A stretch of DNA of 64,000 nucleotides. Source: Psococerastis gibbosa (lineage: Eukaryota > Arthropoda > Insecta > Psocodea > Psocidae). Each line of letters opens with the position of its first letter. Positions within the stretch are counted from its first letter, which is position 1. The notes below the pieces were generated by a model that was given only the letters and a program-made list of their open reading frames with translations, was not told the DNA's origin and made no database searches. Shown piece after piece: positions 24,973 to 36,504 of this stretch. The DNA lies in contig OZ020484.1 in NCBI GenBank assembly GCA_963971405.1, forward strand, positions 28,046,770 through 28,110,769. Direction: 5' to 3'. A program made the translations under genes and the position numbers.

Positions 24973-25448
24973 TAAGGCGGGTATTCCACAAACGTACATC
25001 GTCAATGAAAATTATGAAATTGAAGGACATTTCAATTTTACCCTATGTCATTGTTAAAATTGATCAATTGATCATAGAGTAAAATCACAAACAAAACACT
25101 AAAATTAAAAAATGGCGTCATGGGATATGTCAAGTACAATTATTTTAATTGATTTTTTTAAAAAACAGTTTTCATCCATTAAACAGATCGGTGAAGGTCG
25201 ATCTTACTTCGGACCTCCTACTATTATTAGGTTTTATGAAAAATAATAAGTGTACGAAGAAATCAAATACAAACAAAATTTCAAAAAACAAATGCAAACA
25301 AATTTCAAAAATCTAGCGCATACGTTTCAATAGAAAATTGTCAATTTTTGAAAAAACATGTGGAATGGCCACCATCAATGAAAAATTGAAATGTCCTTCA
25401 ATTTCATAATTTTCATTGACGATGTACGTATGTGGAATACCAGCCTTA
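24973..25448. mobile_element. MITE family 'G', copy 2 (476 bp)
   Basis: Begins TAAGGCGGGTATTCCACA and ends TGTGGAATACCAGCCTTA. The inverted repeats extend through ACGTACATCGTCAATGAAAA and AATTTCATAATTTTCATTGA, over 50 bp per side. The interior is AT-rich and noncoding. Confidence 0.87.
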
Positions 25449-28391
25449 TTAACGAACGCGTTAGTGCACGAATCATATTCCTCCACAACCCCTCTTCAAC
25501 AAACACCCGAACCGAAATATACAAGCAAGTGAATGTTCAAGCAACCTCCATTCCACGCGCGGCTAATTTAAAAATAAAAATGTAAAAATTTTATATTAAG
25601 AAGTTTACTGTGAATATTTTAACGTAAAAAACGTAACTTTGCACTTTAATCAACTATAAAAGTATCCCGCGCTTTCCATAGGAATCCAAAATGGCATCAG
25701 TATTTTAGCAGCTGCATTTGAATTTCCTGATTTTATTTATTTCAGAGAGCTCTTTTGTAAGCTAACTATGAGTGTATTCAGTACATACCGTAGTCAGTAG
25801 ACAGTAGTCTTCAATGTTAATTATTTTCAAAGTGACGCTGACTTGCCTGTAGCTGTAACTGGCTGTAGGTATTTGTAAAAATTTACAGCAAAGGTCTTGC
25901 AAGGGGGCGCAGCAGAAGTTATTTACGCTACTGGTCCAGACCGACAATGTTGTCCAAAAATATTGACGACATGCTCCAAAAATCTATCAGAAAAAGTGTT
26001 AGCGACATTTTTGCCTCAATGCCGTATTATGTTGGCAACATTTCCCAACCGGAGTCGGTAAAGATCAAAGGATGTTGGCCACATTTGATGGTGACAGTGC
26101 TGAGGGCTAAGGCCGCTTTTAAGTCTGACCGACAACCAAGGATGGGCAGCTACCCCCCTACCCCCCCCTCCCCAAAAAAAAAATTTGGTACATCTATTGT
26201 AAATTAATTTATTACGCTCTAATTTAATCGATCCTACATATATTTTTTATTTATTTTGACCCACAACTACCTGAATCCATCCCTGCCGACAACACATTGT
26301 CCGCAGCAATTGACAATATGTTACAAAACTCTATCAAAAGAACCGGGACGAATCAACCCGTGCATATATCGACTTCGATGGCCAGGTGGTAACGTGCTTG
26401 CACTTGTGCGAGTCTTTACATCACGCCATGCAATCGGAGACGTGTCGTACTCATCACGGGTAATAACCTACAGAGGCGACTGAAAAGGATACATTCATTA
26501 AATTGTTTGCATGCGATTAATCTTTTTAAAAAAATAAAAAATAAAAAATAATAAATAAATAAAATATGCTTTCCTATTTATCAATAATTATAGGTACCGT
26601 AATGGTTCCATGGTAAATAATTGTCCCGTGGTTAAATATAGGTGGCTTTTAGATTGTACCTATCCTAAAGAAATGGTTTGATTGACAATTGCGTATGGTA
26701 AGGCACTATATACCCGGGTATTGTCATCCGCCATGTTGTATCCCAAATTTCCTGTATGGTAAGTATTGTAAGAAAAGTAAAAGATTGAAAAATATTGAAA
26801 AAACGAATATATACGTTTTAGTATTTTCTTATGAACTACTTCCCTAATTGGTAACACGTTTTTTAAATAATAATAAATAAACAACGGTAAATTTCTAAAA
26901 ATTAATAGGTAAACACCCAATGCTTGGCTTATACACCAGACTTATAATGGATACAATATGGCGGTTGACAATACCTGTCTAATATAGAGCCCTAGCGTAT
27001 AGTAAACAATGGGCAGGCCAATTATATAATACTACACAATAATAATGGTATGATACGCATTGGGACTCGGATTATCCACAATATTTTATTAATTTGATCA
27101 ATACAGTGTCCAGCTAAATCACGAGGGCGGAGTTGTGGTTGCTTGTTTTTGTGTTGTTTCTGAAAGGTTACCAGTAAGAAGCGTGGGAGCAACTGGTCCT
27201 GCACGCAACGTCCCCAGCATCGGCTGCAACTTGCGGTTGGCCAAAAATTTACATTTTCTCGCAGTTGCGGGTATTCGGCTACATTCCAAGGCCATTCGTT
27301 TAAAAACTCAATCATTTTTCATTAGCTTGTATGTAAATATGTCATGAAGGTGGTGAAAAAACTTGTCTTTCCAGTTTAATTTCAGTTTCATATTTTTTTT
27401 TTCAAAACTAGCGGAGTACCTTAAGCAAATTTTCTCTGAACTTTCAGCTATCAAGAAATTATATTTTTAGCCTGCCTACGGTACCTGTTTAGTCAAATGA
27501 TGACACACTAGGTAGTGATGGTGCTAAACAATTTATAGTGAAAAATGTCGTAGGAAAAAAAACAATTGTATGTTTTAACTTACTTAACCTTAGCCTACGC
27601 AAACTTTAAAGCTCCAGTTTATGTGAGATATATAACATACATAAGAAATTTCAATATTGGGGTTTGGGGAAGACCGAAGATCACCGTTTCGCTTGCCTTT
27701 AAACCTGGCCCTATTAGACACAAGGATTAAATATTAATGTAATTGTAGTCCAGACTAGTTTATTAGTATAACAAAAGAAAGTGATTGCTGACATAACCCG
27801 GCCAAGCAACAGCCTTAATAACGATTCTTGAATACAATTAGTTCATCGCTATAAGCCAAGCATGAAAAAGTGTTAGCCAAAACTTGAAAATAGCCAATAT
27901 CAGTACTAAGCCTATTATGCAGGCTACTGTAGGTTATAAACGCGTATTATATAGGTACTGTTAAGCTGTTTCACGGGGCGGAAATGATTGCGCCTATTTC
28001 GTGTTTATATCGCATTTCACAGGCCACAGCTCCTTTGGGACTGTTCCAGTAACCAATCTACCAGTATTTATTAGCATAAGAGCTGTGCAATTAATTAATA
28101 ATAATACTGTAGCTATCTTATACTATGCAACTTTCAGGATGGATGTAATTGGACTGGTTTTGATTTGCTAGACTCGCGTAATATCTCGATAAGCAAGAGT
28201 AGGTTCTCATAATTTGGAGAGAGCGCCATTCAAAATAATAATAAACATAAAATGTCTATTGATTGTGGAACAAAAAATAAATAGTCTACAACAATACAAT
28301 AAGTATTTGTATTCCTAAATAGCACTGTTGTATTACTACTAAACAATCCATGCAAAGACTAGAGAGTTGCTGCCAACAAATCGTTGAGATT
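25449..28391. other. Noncoding stretch with repeat debris
   Basis: 26150-26305 is a C-run repeat whose block TTTAATCGAT...TTTTGACCCACAACTACC is the uninterrupted paralogue of 54425-54790. A possible SINE A box lies at 26378 (GATGGCCAGGTGGTAA). The rest is AT-rich, with no supported exon. Confidence 0.45.
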
Positions 28392-29445
28392 GTGGTGAGG
28401 TAAATTCTAGATAGGTCAGACCATTACCACACAGTAATAATGGCAGGGCGCGCAATGGATTTGTGCGGGAATTTTCCATCATTTTTTCAAAATTTTTTTT
28501 TTTTGCACAAAACTAAATAGTTTTTTTTGGGAAGCAGCAACCTGTCCGGTTTCGTTACTCAATTTAACATCTATACATGCCTGAAGGTAGAAATCATCGA
28601 TAGAAAGGTTTCGCAGAAAAATTATTTTTTTAGTAATTTTCATTAAAATTTAGTAATTTTTATTTTCTTACCCCCAGAAGCAACCTATCAATCAAGCCAA
28701 CGGCCTTACCATGTTGATTCCATTAGAGCAGAGCATGTTTCAAACTGTGGCAACTTGGTAGTGTGCACAGTGTTGGCAGGGGAACCTGGTGGGACATGAT
28801 AACTCGCTTAGGCAGTATAAGTCGAGTCCTGGTCACCTCCGATTTAATCGTGTGACTTTACCATGTTCCCCAAGTGGTTCGGAATCCACTATAATCAGGA
28901 GGTCCACCCTGTTAGCCAACTCCCCCTTCCCCGAGGTGAAAGAGTCTGCCCTTAGGGTGCCTCAAGTTAACAAACAGACTCACTCCCCCCGCCAGGCTGA
29001 CAGGGTTGCTTAAAGCAGAAATGCTGAAAGCAGGCGTTGGAAACAACAGCAACCTATCAAGGGGCAAGCGACCCCCCGCATTTTGTCAACATTAATAACG
29101 ACTACAATATAGGTGAATTTAAAAGAAATCGTTGGAGCTGTTTTTGAGAAATAATGTTTTTAGACGTGTTTTTTTAGTTTTTTCATAATAAAACCCCCCA
29201 AAATTGAGTTAGCAAAAAAAAAACCGATTCTGAGGCATGAGTTTTGTGAACCTACATGCAAAATTTCATCAAAATCGACCGAGTAGTTTGCCCGGAAATC
29301 GATGAACAGACAGACAGAGCGACATTTCGTAAAAACCCCTTTTTTGGGTTCCTCAAAACGTGTAAATCCGTTGAAATATCGGAATCGAAAATTTCGACCG
29401 TCACAAAGCTTTCCTTATACTAGGTATAAATTGGAAAGCAAAAAT
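28392..29445 (-). mobile_element. Family 'A', reverse copy interrupted by a SINE
   Basis: Minus-strand copy ending at its 5' terminus TTTTTGCTTTCCAATTTAT (29445). It is split by 28692-29048. The duplicated target GCAACCTATCAA (28680-28691 and 29049-29060) shows that the interruption arrived after family A had settled. Its 3' end is truncated near 28392. Confidence 0.85.
28692..29048 (+). mobile_element. SINE-like family 'B', complete insertion with 12-bp target duplication
   Basis: 357 bp flanked by the exact 12-bp repeat GCAACCTATCAA. Its 5' half matches 18523 and 38852 (TGGTAGTGTGCACAGTG, CCTGGTCACCTCCGA, GTGGTTCGGAATCCACTATA). The 3' part differs from those copies, suggesting a subfamily. 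The target duplication length suits LINE-mediated insertion. Confidence 0.85.
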
Positions 29446-30756
29446 TAGCCACCATACAACCAAATTTCTTAAAAAATTTATTATGGATTAAACGAGAATT
29501 CTCAATAATCACCCACAGTATAAGTACTACAGTTTTATTTATTGTAAAGGAAAATGGCGTGCGTTAATTTAATATTAAATAACCTTTTCCGCCCTGCAAA
29601 AAACTCCTTTTTTGCCGCCCCATGACGAATGCGACAATGAATTGCACGTGGAGCGTACCCGCAGCAGGTAGGGTAACGGACCCCTTTAGACCTATAACAG
29701 TTTTATCGCGTGCCATACTAAACACAGCTCCGGGCCTCGTATCGTTTCCTATACGACTGAGACGCCCTCACAAGCCCGTTATGTAGGGCTTCATTTTCCA
29801 CAAAAACAAATTACATTTAAACATGGTGGAGAGCAAAAGCGCGAACCACCGATTTGCCCCCCTCCCCCCTGCTGCCCCCTACTCTTGTTTAACTTACGTA
29901 ACCTAACTGAATTCCACGCAAGTGGTTCCTTTCCCCCATTCAAAGGTTAGGTGCTTAAAAGCCACGATTATTTTCAAGTTACTAACCATATCGCCCACCA
30001 TCTCACGTGCCACGTATATCGCACTCCACTAATGTGCTTTCTGATCATTTATTATGTTGATTGCCATACTAAATGACGGAATTGTCGATCCCATCTATTT
30101 ATCATAATACTGTTACTACTACGGGGGTTTTGCCCTTTATTTAACCTGCATTTTTTCGACAAAAAAAAGGACTCTAATGATATCCTTTACATGGCAATGG
30201 ATTATGTCGTTAGTGTGACGTTGTATATTAATGCCCCGGTCTAATGGCTTCCATAATAAACTTGCTCGTGTTGGCTAAATGAACAAGATATGTCATACAT
30301 TTTCCTGAAACGTTATTAAGGGTATATATAGCCGGAAAATTACCTACTGTGAATTATAATTCTTTACCAAAACAATATATTGAGTCGCGATTATGCTTCA
30401 ACTTACCTACTTATTAATTGTTGGCTTAAGTTAAGAATATAATATTCTGCGTTTCTGCTGCATATATTACCTAGGTATGTATATTAATAATAACAATTGA
30501 AATAATTAATTCGTGTATTATTCATAAATTTTACTATTGTGTTTGAACCATCGGTGTGCGGGTTACCCATACTAACATGGGTAACTTATACAATACTATT
30601 GTCAACTACATACTTAAAATCTCTTACAAAACATACAATTATTGCTTTCATTTCAAGCAGCCTTTAAATTATTCGTTCTCTGCCGTGGTTTATTTTTTTG
30701 ACTATGAAGTCAAAACCCCTTGATGGCCTTGATGTGGTACTACCGCCTCATCGTTT
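29446..30756. other. Noncoding stretch
   Basis: 29640-29850 is moderately GC-rich and not repeated here. The rest is AT-rich and unrecognised. Confidence 0.45.
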
Positions 30757-30937
30757 GCTCTATTACTAAGCAAACATAGTTAAGTTGGGGCTATAAAGCC
30801 CCCCCCCCCCTTAAACCCAAGTAAAAAGGCCCGGGACCGTCTGGACATGGGCAGAAAATGTATCAAGTGTTGGACTCGAAACAACAACCTTTCCGGTGAA
30901 ATTCTGAGTCCATACAACTGCTCTACTACCTCTGCAA
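30757..30937 (-). mobile_element. tRNA-derived SINE 'H', copy 1
   Basis: Shares GGGCTATAAAGCCC, CGGGACCGTCTG and the tRNA-like head (TTGGACTCGAAACAACAACC...GAGTCC) with 48880-49095. The head lies at the right, so the element is on the minus strand. Confidence 0.7.
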
Positions 30938-31021
30938 TCAAGAAGAAGAAAAATGTAAGTCCTCAATGTCAAACTTCCCTTAAATGAAAAAATTCACCAC
31001 GCCCAAATTCTATTTTTTGGA

Positions 31022-31106
31022 GGTACCATGTACCATACCTCTTATGGGTGGTGGACTGGTTGGTGCCCCTAGAAATAGAACCACCACCATAAGAGGTACA
31101 TGGTAC
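31022..31106. repeat. Hairpin
   Basis: GGTACCATGTACCATACCTC and TTATGGGTGGTGG pair with CCACCACCATAA and GAGGTACATGGTACAA-type sequence 25 bp downstream. Confidence 0.75.
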
Positions 31107-31479
31107 AAATAATCAACTGAATGCATTAGATAATAAAACAGTTGTAGCTTACATATAGTAACAGATGACGCTGCGTCGTTGCAAAGTAAATCTTCTAGTT
31201 TCTTTATTTTGGGACGAATAATTGTGACTGAAGCGAAATATCTGAAAATTTCTTGTCCGTATGAACAATAAGCACTTAGCTTAATAAATTGGAAGCTTGT
31301 CAACTCATAGTGAACTCACCCCATTTTCTATTCTTTCGATCAAATCAATTAATTCAATTAGAATGATAGTCGAATTCTAAACGGACTGGCCTAAATGGAA
31401 TAAGTGCATTGAGAAAGAATGGAAAGCTATAAAAGCGGTTAGAATCACTGATTGCTGATTGGAAGTTAATAATTCAGAA

Positions 31480-31790
31480 CAAATGCTTTCTATCCCAATC
31501 AAAAATCCTTCCTTTGTTCAATATATAAATGGCATTTCCAAACAATTGATTCCTGGGCACGATCGCTTAAATGATTTATTAACTTTTATTGATGAAGAAT
31601 CATTTTTGCTGACGAGGGAAAAATAATTGATTCGTGGAATTTTTAAAACTTTTCTATTGAAGTTCTTATAGATTTATTGTCGAACCGAACTGATTTTGAA
31701 AAACTAATGAAAGAAGGCTGAAGAGGGGTTATAAATTTTAATGAAGAGCAGTCAGCAGTAAACTATATTAGAAAAATAATAATCTTACGT
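31480..31790 (+). pseudogene. Decayed protein-coding relic, unknown
   Basis: One frame reads MLSIPIKNPSFVQYINGISK and on to DLLTFIDEESFLLTREK, stop, then IEVLIDLLSNRTDFEKLMKE, stop, then GVINFNEEQSAVNYIRKI up to the adjacent hAT element. Only a few stops in about 100 codons of AT-rich, acidic, protein-like text suggest a dead gene, perhaps transposon-derived. No family is recognised. Confidence 0.3.
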
Positions 31791-31799
31791 TCTCTAAGG

Positions 31800-32267
31800 C
31801 AGCTGTTCCCAACCTTTTTGAGCCGCGCCCCACCAACGGTTTGAAAATATTTTTCACGCCCCACCTTAACATAAATGACAAATAACACAAGCAGCCTACG
31901 TTTTTTTATAATTTATGTACTAGTCACTGCTACTACTGCAATAATAACACACAGGATCATTAAAAGATAATTTTTTAATTCATTTCATCATTCGTGAGCT
32001 TTTTGACACTGTTTGGATGACACAATAGAGTCAATGTCAGGATTTATATTTGAAATTTTTAACCTAAGGTCATTTTCAGCGGCTAATTTGTTTCTGTATT
32101 TGTTTTTTAAAAATACAAAAGTTGAACATTTTTATTAATAGAGTTTATTGAGGCTATTGTATCAAGAATAAATTAATGATTAATAATGCAATTGTCATCT
32201 CTCCGCGCCCCACCTGGAGACCTCTCGCGCCCCAGTAGTGGGGCACCCCACCGGTTGGGAACCGCTG
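31800..32267. mobile_element. hAT non-autonomous element (468 bp)
   Basis: Terminal repeats CAGCTGTTCCCAACC and GGTTGGGAACCGCTG flank an interior without coding capacity. The 8-bp target duplication CTCTAAGG is exact (31792-31799 and 32268-32275). The 'CAG.GGTTCCCAACC' type terminus is classic for hAT elements. Confidence 0.93.
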
Positions 32268-32489
32268 CTCTAAGGAACAGTGAAGGTACCCCCTTTTCGA
32301 AAAGCTCCTGCAAAATCAAAAGCCTATTGTAACATTTCTAACATTGACTAAAGAATAAAATATAGCATTAAATTCAATTATAAAGATGAGAAAAAGATGT
32401 ACCTATTAAAAATGCAAGTAAATTGGAGTTAGCTTGCTGACTGTCTTGTGACGTCACAGTGGTGAAGATCGCTTTTCCAAAGAACCGGT

Positions 32490-32605
32490 ACGAGTGAAGT
32501 GGTGTAATGGTCACGGTCACATGCCCCAGCAAGGCATAGATCGTGGGTTCGAATCCCACCATGTCCAGATTTTTTCTTGATTCCCTAATTTCGGTTATAA
32601 CATGG
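32490..32605 (+). mobile_element. tRNA-derived SINE (second type)
   Basis: An A box in GTGGTGTAATGGTCACGG and a B box in GTGGGTTCGAATCCCACC are followed by CCAG, a T run and CTTGATTCCCTAATTTCGG. The same post-tRNA sequence follows the head at 63480. The anticodon arm is unconvincing, and the shared non-tRNA tail marks it as a SINE and not a tRNA gene. Confidence 0.65.
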
Positions 32606-33564
32606 AGGCTGCCTCTTCAACCCAAGTCAATTTATTAATGACTGTTATATACGGTATAATGCTACAAATAAAAATAGATAATTTATTTTACAACCTGCAT
32701 GTGTGTGTATCCCGTATCAGCGGAACAGGGGACGTGAATGAAGAAAACAATTTGTCAGCAACGCTCTTAAATTTCTAAAGGACACAAATAAAAAGGCAAA
32801 ACGGAAGATGTATTATGCATAGTGCAATGGACTCCCGGACGCACAGGGGATAGGGAATAAAAATCAGCCCCAACAAAGGACTATTGAGGGTTAAATGTGT
32901 TTGCTCTGCTTTTATCGAAGCCCAGTATTCATTCGCAAATTCAACATTTCCTACAAAATCGAATTGCCCATTGACTTCCGGACGGGAACCCCATCTGATA
33001 AATCTCTTTAAGAATTCTCTGTGGTAGGGCAGGGAAAGGGTGGTTATTTTATGTGTTCATCGCTATATAATATGACATGGTATCGTATATTCGATAAATA
33101 AACTGTTGGGTCTGTGTGCGGTTTAGTTATGAGGGATATGATACATGCGATACTATAGTATATTCCTTGAAAATTTATCGAATATTTTTGAAGCATTTTT
33201 AGTATAGTGCATGTGTCTAGTGTACTGAACACTACTCTGCCCGTCACCAGACATGATGTATGACAAAGCTAGACATTTGAACATTCTAATACAAAAGGAG
33301 GAGGGAAAGTAAAATTGTGGCCTCAGAACACATACACAGAACATTTTGAAATAACCTGATTTAGAATTATTATTGTTAGAAGAGCTTCACATCCCAAACC
33401 AAAAAATTAAACAACAAAATTGATTTAAAAATAGGATATTATTTATTATTTATTTTTGTTATATACTGTCTTCATTTTTGTGTAAAGAATCGGTTAAGTA
33501 AGGAAGAACCGCACCCAATGAGCTACGGCCCGGGAGCTTCATGTTGCCTACCCCTAGCTGCTTT
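32606..33564. other. Noncoding stretch
   Basis: Nothing recognised. Confidence 0.45.
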
Positions 33565-33720
33565 GGGCTTTGATTAGTGGTACAGACTCCGACTTTCACC
33601 CGAAAGGTTGTTGGTTCGAGTCCTCCCGCACTTGCTAAATTTTCTGGCCATGTTTCAGAGGGCATATAAAGCAGGTGGTCTCTAGTTGAGTGTTGAGCCT
33701 TGAGTGTTAAATGGTCGCAC
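33565..33720 (+). mobile_element. tRNA-derived SINE 'H', plus-strand copy
   Basis: GTGGTACAGACTCCGACTTT and GGTTGTTGGTTCGAGTCC form the tRNA-like head, followed by CTGGCCATGTTTCAGAGGGC as in 48995-49020 inverted. Confidence 0.7.
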
Positions 33721-34824
33721 GGGCCCACTAATATAATTAATTTTTCGGTCGTGTTGCAGACCGATCAAATTCCCTAAAATATATGAACCCCCATTTTTCA
33801 TGCACAACACAATGTAGGTATACATACATAAAATTATGGTGTAAAAGAACATACGAAATTAATTTTCAACGCCCTGGGTCTAGGGCAAATAGGGCAATGG
33901 AGAATAAATGGAACCAAAGCGGTCAAATGGTGTCTTTAAAACGTGAAAAGTTCCGTGCTTTTCATTTGCAGGTTGCGTGTGGCAGCTCGCATGCCACGGC
34001 CGTTTCTGGTAATGGGCCAATTGAGCATTCTTGTGATCTGATCGCTTCCAATTTCTTTTTGATCGCTCAGCCAGCTTTCTGTGCTTATTGTAAACACGCT
34101 CAACCAATGTATACCGGATATAATTGGTATATACGCTCCATATAGGATTATACCCCGATGTAATCGCAGCGTTTGAATAATAAATCGCTCATTTGAATGT
34201 TTACCGTTTTCGAAATTGTGACTTTTATTTTGCACTATGCCAGCAGTTAAGCTTCCGTGCGTACAAAGTTGACCTTTTCTATGTAGATAATGTGGGCGAT
34301 ATGGCAATGCCATTTTTCATGGCTCGTTTTGTTCGAAAGTGGTTTTTACCTGCGATAACGACATTCTTGTAGTTATCTAAGGCATCATAATTAAGAGGAT
34401 TAAATGAATCAGTTAACGCATAAGTCTATGCGGTAGATCTGAGGTATTAATGAGGTAGATATCGCTGATTTAATACAGCCTTTTAATGCCATTTGAGCTC
34501 ACTGCGTGTTTTCCATTTGAAATGGGCGGCATTAAAACCATTTAACCTGTCAGCTATTGATATGCATTGGTTCAATTGTTTTAAACAAAAGAGTGCAAAC
34601 TGTGTGAGATATTCATGCAAATACTCACTTATACGGTAAAATTCATAATTCCGAGTTCCCTTTCAGACCAAAATGTGAAAACACTACCCACATCTAAATA
34701 CTGTAACTAGTATTTGTATTGTAAGTACCTACTGTATTTAACTATGTTTACAATTTTCGCCTTGATTACATTCGCATTGATTGGCAAGGTACATTCTATT
34801 AAGCTATCCAAAAGGGATCACGGA
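33721..34824. other. Largely non-repetitive noncoding stretch
   Basis: 33890-34140 and 34390-34560 show little repeat content here and carry TTTAATG, TAATGAGG and ATGCATTGG-type motifs. 34568-34612 repeats sequence from inside the TIR element at 36142 (TTCAATTGTTTTAAACAAA). Confidence 0.4.
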
Positions 34825-34957
34825 ATTACCTCTCTTATACTCAAGTAGGACGGCCCTCCGAAGCGTATGGGCACAAGATGTATCTTGTGTGGGGCTCGAA
34901 CCAAAAACCTTTCGGGTGAAAATCTGAGTCCGTACCACTGCTGTACATGTCCTGACT
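34825..34957 (-). mobile_element. tRNA-derived SINE 'H', copy 2
   Basis: GGGGCTCGAACCAAAAACCT, TTCGGGTGAAAATCTGAGTC and CGTACCACTGCTGTACATGT match the head of 48880-49095. The tail side is shortened. Confidence 0.75.
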
Positions 34958-34970
34958 ATACTGAAACTAG

Positions 34971-35399
34971 GGAGAGACCTCCGTAGGGAACATGGACGCT
35001 GTACTCAGGCTCCAAAAGAGGGGAGTTCACTACATGCTAAAACTGGAACCTCGTGACAGTTGTCGCTCTCACTTCAAATCATTAAAAATCATGACAGCCC
35101 CAAGTCTGTACATATTTAGATGCATTTTACATATCTTCAAGCCTGAGGTGTGAGGGACATTTAAACAAAACGGGGACACTCACGCCTGCAGCACGAGGCA
35201 ACGGGGAGACCTTGTAAGGCCAGCGGCACGCACAGCCAAGTGTGAGCGACTGGATCCTTCACTGCAAGGTTTCGCCTACATTAGAAAACTCCCAATTGAA
35301 CTGAGAGCGGCGAGAAATGCTTCTAACTTCCCTAAATTGCTTAGAAACCATCTCTTAGAGAAAGCTTTCTACACTGTCACTGAGGCACTAGCACAATGA
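34971..35399 (+). pseudogene. LINE ORF2 C-terminus, one stop short of intact
   Basis: A single frame of 143 codons reads LQKRGVHYMLKLEPRDSCRS, HFKSLKIMTAPSLYIFRCIL, STRQRGDL and GFAYIRKLPIELRAARN, ending LLEKAFYTVTEALAQ then TGA. One internal TGA follows FKPEV. This is the conserved end of a jockey/CR1-like polymerase ('QKRAIR..L...R.SC...F..L.I.t..slYI'). A 3' UTR with TTTTGACGAT repeats and a (TTTA)n-type tail follows to about 35460. Confidence 0.85.
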
Positions 35400-35460
35400 C
35401 TGACAGAACTACCTGATTTTGACGATATTTTGACGATTTTATTATTTATTTATTTAATTA

Positions 35461-36141
35461 TACTGACATACAATATAATATATTATATATACTGTAAGTT
35501 AAGTTACTAAATATTAGGTACCAAGAAGCCCATTCCTTCTGTCTATAAATACTATTTTTGGCAGGGTCGCGAACTTTCCTACTCCAACTCCACATCATGA
35601 TAAACTTTTCCCGTTGTCGAGAAAATCGTCTCATGGGACAGATGGCCTCGAATTTACTGTATTGGAAGAGACAACTGAAAGGTATATAAACTGAGGATTC
35701 GTGTCCCACGGGGTTTCCACATAGTCAGCACTCTTCGCTCGCAGCATTTGTGCCTGAAGTCAAGCGGGACCAACCTCTCAGTGCTCCCCCTCGGAACTTG
35801 TCCTCTGAGAAATACTAACAAGCCCCCTTTCTACCCTTTAAATTCAAACAACCATCTTGCCTTCTAAGGTTTCCCGAGGAATCGGGTTGTTTATTTTATT
35901 TTCTAGGAAAGAAAAAGGATCTGAAAAATGTTTTAACCTAGTTGAGCTCTAGGGCGGAGGTTTGCAGCAAGTCTTTGAGCTTTTTCTCTTTTCTTCAAGT
36001 TACTTATTCATGGCCACTAGACGCTTCCAACGGATTGGAACAACTTTTTCGCTACAAAGTCGAAAATGTATTGGTGTAAATTTGTCTAGCCAGGGGGACT
36101 TTTTCAAAGTTATTTCGTCGTTCCTCTGATTTATTGCCTGC
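35461..36141. other. Noncoding stretch
   Basis: Nothing recognised beyond short AT runs. Confidence 0.45.
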
Positions 36142-36504
36142 ATCATGGTGATTTGGGATTATTATAATACCGGGGTTTATTCAATTGTTTTAAACAAATA
36201 AGTGCAAAACGGGCGGGAAATTCAAATTAATAAATTAATAGTTTTGGTGAGTTTTCAATTTTTTCTCCCTTAGATGTAGACAAATTAATTAAAATTCTTA
36301 TTAGGCCTATATTTCAAAATTTTACATTTTAATGTTTATTAGTATTTCTTTGAATTATTAAATAATGGAACCGCGCATTCCCTTGTATTCTAATAATTTA
36401 TTAATTTTAATTTCACACATATTTTAACACCATCACGTGACACCTTACTACTGTGGTATTTAAAAATAAACCCCGGTATTTTAATAATCCCAAATCGCCA
36501 TGAT
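36142..36504. mobile_element. TIR element (363 bp)
   Basis: ATCATGGTGATTTGGGATTA and TACCGGGGTTTATT at the left are inverted at the right as AATAAACCCCGGTA and TAATCCCAAATCGCCATGAT. The arms are about 40 bp with few mismatches. The interior is AT-rich; part of it recurs at 34568. No clean target duplication. Confidence 0.85.

Noticed and set aside
32490-32575. Possible functional tRNA gene
   Set aside because: A and B boxes are present, but the arms pair poorly and the post-tRNA tail is shared with 63480, so it is a SINE head.
33783-34313. Overlapping 120-125 codon frames on both strands
   Set aside because: Mutually overlapping in several frames with no recognisable domain; more likely non-coding GC-richer DNA.
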